A stretch of 64,000 nucleotides of DNA from Triglochin maritima. Its lineage: Eukaryota; Streptophyta; Magnoliopsida; Alismatales; Juncaginaceae. The stretch lies in NCBI GenBank assembly GCA_963682175.1, contig OY821789.1:6076001-6140000 (forward strand). The letters run 5' to 3'. A program made the position numbers and the translations under genes. Below are positions 58,991 to 64,000 of this stretch, one piece after another; positions within the stretch are counted from its first letter, which is position 1, and each line of letters starts with the position of its first letter. The notes under the pieces were generated by a model that worked only from the letters and a program-made list of their open reading frames with translations, did not search any database and was not told the DNA's origin.

Positions 58991-59944
58991 GGGAGATTTG
59001 ACAAGATGTATTCCACCGAATCAAATTCCCCAACAACATCCAAATCATACTTATCGACAAAAAAACATCCAAATAAAATTTAAATGTATATACGTAGGGC
59101 ATCTTCCACCTAATGACAACCTTGGATTCTCCTAAACATTTACGTGAAAACGACACATGTTGGCCTTCGATTGCAACGTTGATGATCTTTGCTTTCTTGA
59201 AAGCAAAACAAATAAAGTCAGCCACATGATTCACGACCAAGCAACGTGTGGCGAAGGGCAAATGTCCATCTCTCCAGCTTAGTATATTTTAGCTTATTAT
59301 CCTCAATTTAATTTACTTATATGTTTTTTTTGAAAGTAGTAGATTTCATAAATATATCACAAGAGACTCTAAGACACAACATCTCTTATGTTTAATACAA
59401 CATAGTAGGATAATTTGGTTTGATTAAAAATTCAAGTAGACTACAAAGAACATAAATGTTTCATCATACTAACAACTCGAAACACTTTTGCTTCGTAAAG
59501 TTTCGGTCTCTTTCTCCATGTCAACTTGTCGTTCCTACTCTTCTCTTGTCAAGGTGTATGAGTCTTCCTCGTGACTTCTACATGCTGTCCTGGACGATGA
59601 GAGTTATGCATATTCCTTATGGTAGTGACAGCGACAGGAAAATGGGAAAAATGATCAATTTTTACTCTTGTAAGGTGCTCTTGTGAGATTTCTTGAGCTT
59701 CCCTTTTTTCTGGAACTTGCCCAAAAGATTAATAATTCGATACATTCATTAATCAAATGTTAGTATGGTTGAGATTTGTTACGAAAGATCCAATTATTTC
59801 TCTCCCTCTTAATCATCTAAAGAAAATAATTTATTAGATTATCTCATTCGTTTTTGCCAAATCAAGTTGATTTGCTGCTTTAATGTGGAAGTATTTATTG
59901 ATTCCTACTGTTAAATTGAAGTCTATCGTAACGCTAATCTCTCA
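58991..59944. other. AT-rich intergenic DNA
   Basis: No gene or delimited repeat recognised. Confidence 0.45.
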
Positions 59945-60318
59945 TAATTTTTTTCACATTTGAAAAACAAATCTTCGATATTCGCATTTTCCTTTCCACA
60001 TAATGGGTAAATCGGGTCCACCAGAATGTTTCGTTTTATTAGTCTCTATTTTGTAAGAATTCGTTATTCGTACATTATCTTCGTGAAAAATTTAAGTTTT
60101 GGTGGGCAAAACGATTTCCGGATACGGTTTAAAAAAGGATATTTATCTCCAATTTTGTTTAAATAATGATAAAAGTTGTTAACCGTGAATTTTTGTTTGC
60201 TACTAAGGGTCCACGTTCTCACGTCAATCGTTCTTTGTTGGTGTGAAATAAAGATACGAAAGATATATAATTTACTTATATGTTGCTTCCTTATATGGTC
60301 AAGTTGTTGTCCAATCAC
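59945..60318 (-). pseudogene. LINE (non-LTR retrotransposon) remnant, reverse-transcriptase zinc-binding region
   Basis: On the minus strand, DVRTWTLSSKQKFTVNNFY and IRKSFCPPKLKFF (60318-60064) match the pattern of the zf-RVT domain at the end of plant LINE ORF2 proteins. After a frame change the sequence continues with RILT, an in-frame stop, then YPLCGKE and IEDLFFKCE, the Cys-rich part of the same domain. Only this C-terminal piece is seen, as expected for an old 5'-truncated or fragmented copy. Confidence 0.55.
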
Positions 60319-63300
60319 GTAGCCGGGAGGTGGAGGATAGTTTGACTACAACTAATGACCTCTCTAATCACAATTTTCAATCACTTTGTGCTGCCATTAG
60401 CGCCAATTTTCACCAAACATCTGGTCTCCCGGTCTTCACCAGGTACAAGCTAGCTATACTCGTAGGGATCTACAAAGGTGTCATGTTTTCTCGATCTTTT
60501 TCGAGTATTGTTCCATCAGCACAATCTTGGTCTTGGGTTTAACAATGTATCAAAAAAGTTGTTAACTTTTGCTATTTAATATTTGTTTTATACGATGGAT
60601 GTTGGCCTACTCGATTTGGTCCCGCAACGTAAAAGGTTGGTAATGTCAAACTGAAGTCTCGGCTTTGAATATTCTTTGGACTCGTCTTGTTTGTTCCTGT
60701 GTAACGTATACATCTTTATTTTATTTTTTTGTTACGTCTAGAATTTTGTATTGCTCTAGATGAAAGTTTATCAAAATCGAAGGTGGTCTAACTCCGTTGT
60801 GGCGAAGTGCACGAGATGTATGTTTCTAAAATTTACAAAATCACATCTCCAGATACTCAACCGTGATTAAAAGGTACAAAACTATATCTCTACGAAAACA
60901 TAGCTACCCTGAAGGATAATACCAAGAGTCGAACTATTGAGTTCAAGACTAGAAGATAACTTCTCAACTAGCTATGTTATAAGGTATTTGGCTATGCCTT
61001 TCTAATTAAATGTTTCACAAAGATTTTGGTGTATAGTTGTTCTTATTAAATTAGGCTAACAACTTGGTTGGGAGATTTTTGTCGGTAACCAATGAGAGCA
61101 TATGGAATCTCATGTGCTGCTTTTTTCGTCTGACTTAGTTACATGGTGGTCAAAGAGAAGGGAGTTTGGTAGCATTCTATGATATGATTCAATGTGTACA
61201 TTTTAAATTACCATTTAGATAATGTTATGATGTTTTCTCCTTTTTTTTTGTTAGGTTTAATGTACCTTTAATGACAAATATAGGATAGCGCCAGCTACTT
61301 CTTGGATTAGTTCACAATATAAATTTCCATGTCTAACTTTATAAATTATAATTAACCTTTAACTTCTACTAAATTGGGCGCGTCTTCGTTTAAAGAGCGG
61401 TTATTTTCGGGGAAATATTTTTTTTTAAACTTTCATCAAGTTCTTAGGATTTTGGGACAACATCCAATATAAGAATTAAACTTATTGGTTAGATTAATTT
61501 TAGTTGTTCGGACACTAATACATTTTACATCCAAAATATAGTCAGCGTTGAAGGAAATCCCAACAGAGAGTTTTCGACTTCTTTTTTCTTCAATTGATGT
61601 TAGGGAATCATCAATCACGTCTATACTATAAAAGCCAAAAGAATCACATCAGTTTTTCTCCCTAAGTGGAACACTGAGATGATAAAAGTTCATTAATCAC
61701 TTCTAAAAAAATAAAAAAATAAAGAAAAAATATGATGATTAAGCTCCCCTCATTCGAAACAATCAAAGAAAGTAATGAGATATTTCGAATCCTTACAGTG
61801 ATGATACTAGTAATTAGATTTTCAACTTGTGGGCTTAAGTCGGCCTCCACCGAAAGGAAAAATATTATAGGTCCACCACTGGTTAGTGGTTACCCTGATG
61901 TGTTGTCCTTTCATATATGTGAATGTGGCCCCTCCCCCATTCGGGTTTGTCACTCCCATCCTCTCCGGTTTCCCTTTCGGGTCTACACATGTGGGTCTTC
62001 AATTGGAGTCATCTGGACTTCCAACTTGTGGTTGGGTGGGCTTGCAGATCCTATGGGACCAGTGAGCAATCTAATCACCCAAAATATTCTTAACTTCACT
62101 TCTTCGCGATTCTCTATTTAATTTGATTGTTTGGACATTTTTCTAGAAGCATTAAGAAAAAAAATATTATTAATCAGGAGTGTTAAGACTTCAGACTCAT
62201 ATCACTCCTCTATGGAGCTCTAATGAATATCCATTATATAATGTTCCAGATCCAGAGTCCTAAAGTTCACTGTCGGTTAACTATAGCGGAAGCACAATAT
62301 CATTCCGATAAACACATTCGTTGCCCACTTTGATCAAATAAAACCAATAATCATATATATCAAAATCAGTTGTACATATTACACATTTGAATACAATTGA
62401 AATGCAATAATGTACAGGTAATCTCTTCGGCTCAAATACTTATTCTTCTCACTTTTAAGCACTTGCAATCCGAATGTGTGAAATTTCAACAGTGTGGATA
62501 TCTGAGCTCAAAAAGCCCACAAGTACCAACAACAAATAATATGATCTGAAATTCATTCATGGGACAGAAAAGAATGCGATCATATATCACGACAATAAAC
62601 GATAATCATAACGGTGGATGATAATAACAATTATGATCAATAACGATACGAAGTTGAAACACGATCAATTAACACGCACTACGAGTAGGGCGGGTTTTTT
62701 TTTTTTGATAACCGTCGATATTTCGATTGCTACTTACGATGGTGTTTTGTATTGAGCCAATAGGGGGAAATTATTGAGGTAATTTTTACTCAACCGAAAG
62801 TGTTTTGATTGGGACATTTTATATTTATACGATTTTAGATTATTATCATTATATTTTATATCCTAACTTTTTACTCGCTAGAGGTATTGTACGTCGACTA
62901 CAATCGAGAACTAACTCGATTGATGTCAATTCAGTTGAGTTACATTTTTATAATTTTGAAATTATTTCTCAACTAAAAATCTGCTATTCATACCAAATCA
63001 ATATTAATTATTACCCACCTTACAAAAATACTTCCGTAATATTTACCTCCAAACTCAAAACCCCATATTGATTATCCTAATTCAAGTGCACCTAAAGGTA
63101 GAGTTATTTTAATGTGGTGCAAGTTGTCCAAGTATCATTGTTCGTCTATTAGAACATTGAAAAGGAATCGGTGATTGCAATTGTTACGGATTCGTCAAAA
63201 CACTAAAAAGAATATCCACCACAAATTCAAGATAAGATAACAAAGTCAATTTGGTTTCAGCGAAGGGTTTTAGTTTAGAATAAAATTTTGTCGAGAGAAT

Positions 63301-64000
63301 TTTATATTTTCCAACAAGGATAACAAATGGATATAAATATAATTAAGGATTAATTATCATTTTTCCTCTAAACTATATCTTAATTTCACTTTACACCACC
63401 GAACTTAAAAATGTGATATTTATTTCTTTAAATTTTCTTTTTGTAACATTTCTCTTCCTGGATTTAAAATTTTCTTTTTGTATTCCTAGTTCTCTTCATA
63501 TTAACTTTACGCGAAATTTCAAATCGCATTGGATGTTAGATATAACTCAAATTTAGGTCAGATTAGCACCGAATGACGGAAAATAATGATGCAAATATGA
63601 TTTAAATTATTTTGATGAATTGTTTGGGTGTCACTAACTGTTATCTGAAAATAACTATTTGTTTAATGTCATAGAAAGAAAAAAAACGTGTCACAATGTC
63701 ATGAACTTTTTTCCCAATGTTATGATGTTAGCAAACTATTAACTTCTCCCGATGTCATTACTTTTATTAATATTTAATGAAAAATTTGCAAAATCACCCT
63801 AAATAATTTATAATTTGTAAATTTCATTATATGTGATGTAAATATTACAAAAATTACTTAAATAATTTATTTATACTATCTCTCGTCTTTATTTTTTGGG
63901 AACTACTAAACGTCGCCCCAAAACTACTTAAATCGCCCCTTGAAATTACCAAATTGCCCTTAACAATATATTTAATACCCAAATCGTCCCGTGTCTATAA
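60319..64000. other. AT-rich intergenic DNA to the window end
   Basis: No gene, RNA gene or delimited element is supported in these 3.7 kb. Open frames such as the one at 61732-62121 show no known motif. Confidence 0.45.

Noticed and set aside
61732..62121. 129-codon plus-strand open frame
   Set aside because: No motif, no upstream or downstream exons, and composition like the surrounding non-coding DNA.

Overview
The window is nuclear DNA from a flowering plant, probably a eudicot. It has spliced host genes with GT/AG introns, AT-rich intergenic DNA and nested plant LTR retrotransposons. I cannot name the species.

Left arm (1-11753). A plant LPXB gene (lipid-A-disaccharide synthase, predicted mitochondrial) lies on the plus strand at 2540-7329 and can be followed through eight exons. 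It carries two 1-nt frame breaks. A possible first exon of a divergent minus-strand gene ends 1.1 kb upstream. The rest is AT-rich spacer with microsatellites and one MITE-like element.

Centre (11754-46375). One Ty3 chromovirus (Tekay/Del type), bounded by matching 5-bp duplications (AAAAT), now spans 34.6 kb because other elements have invaded it. From left to right: a broken Tekay 5' LTR; the 3' LTR and 3' part of a minus-strand Tat/Athila element; a tandem array of a non-autonomous Sirevirus-like Ty1/copia element; Tekay RT, RNase H and integrase; a second minus-strand Tat/Athila copy inserted in the Tekay chromodomain (duplication GGCAG); the end of the chromodomain; and the complete Tekay 3' LTR. 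The copia array has a 3840-bp period: one 1508-bp LTR plus a 2332-bp gag-only interior. Five gag copies are complete and identical by eye. The sixth gag is cut after about 330 codons and fused in frame to Ty3 RT and RNase H, giving an 861-codon chimeric ORF behind a complete copia LTR promoter.

Right arm (46376-64000). A further LTR-like sequence carries a 100-bp tandem duplication. Next come a three-exon HOOKLESS1-like N-acetyltransferase gene (52339-53698), a complete but decayed hAT transposon (55730-58982, 8-bp duplication ATATTTAC), a LINE remnant on the minus strand, and AT-rich DNA with no gene I can support.

Main leads: (1) the array period equals a one-LTR circle, and both array ends look like end-joining junctions with templated insertions; (2) the in-frame copia-gag/Ty3-RT-RNase H chimera; (3) clusters of the palindrome GGTCGACC in the LTRs of two unrelated superfamilies, with related sites in a third sequence. 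The perfect identity of the array copies also means an assembly artefact must be excluded.
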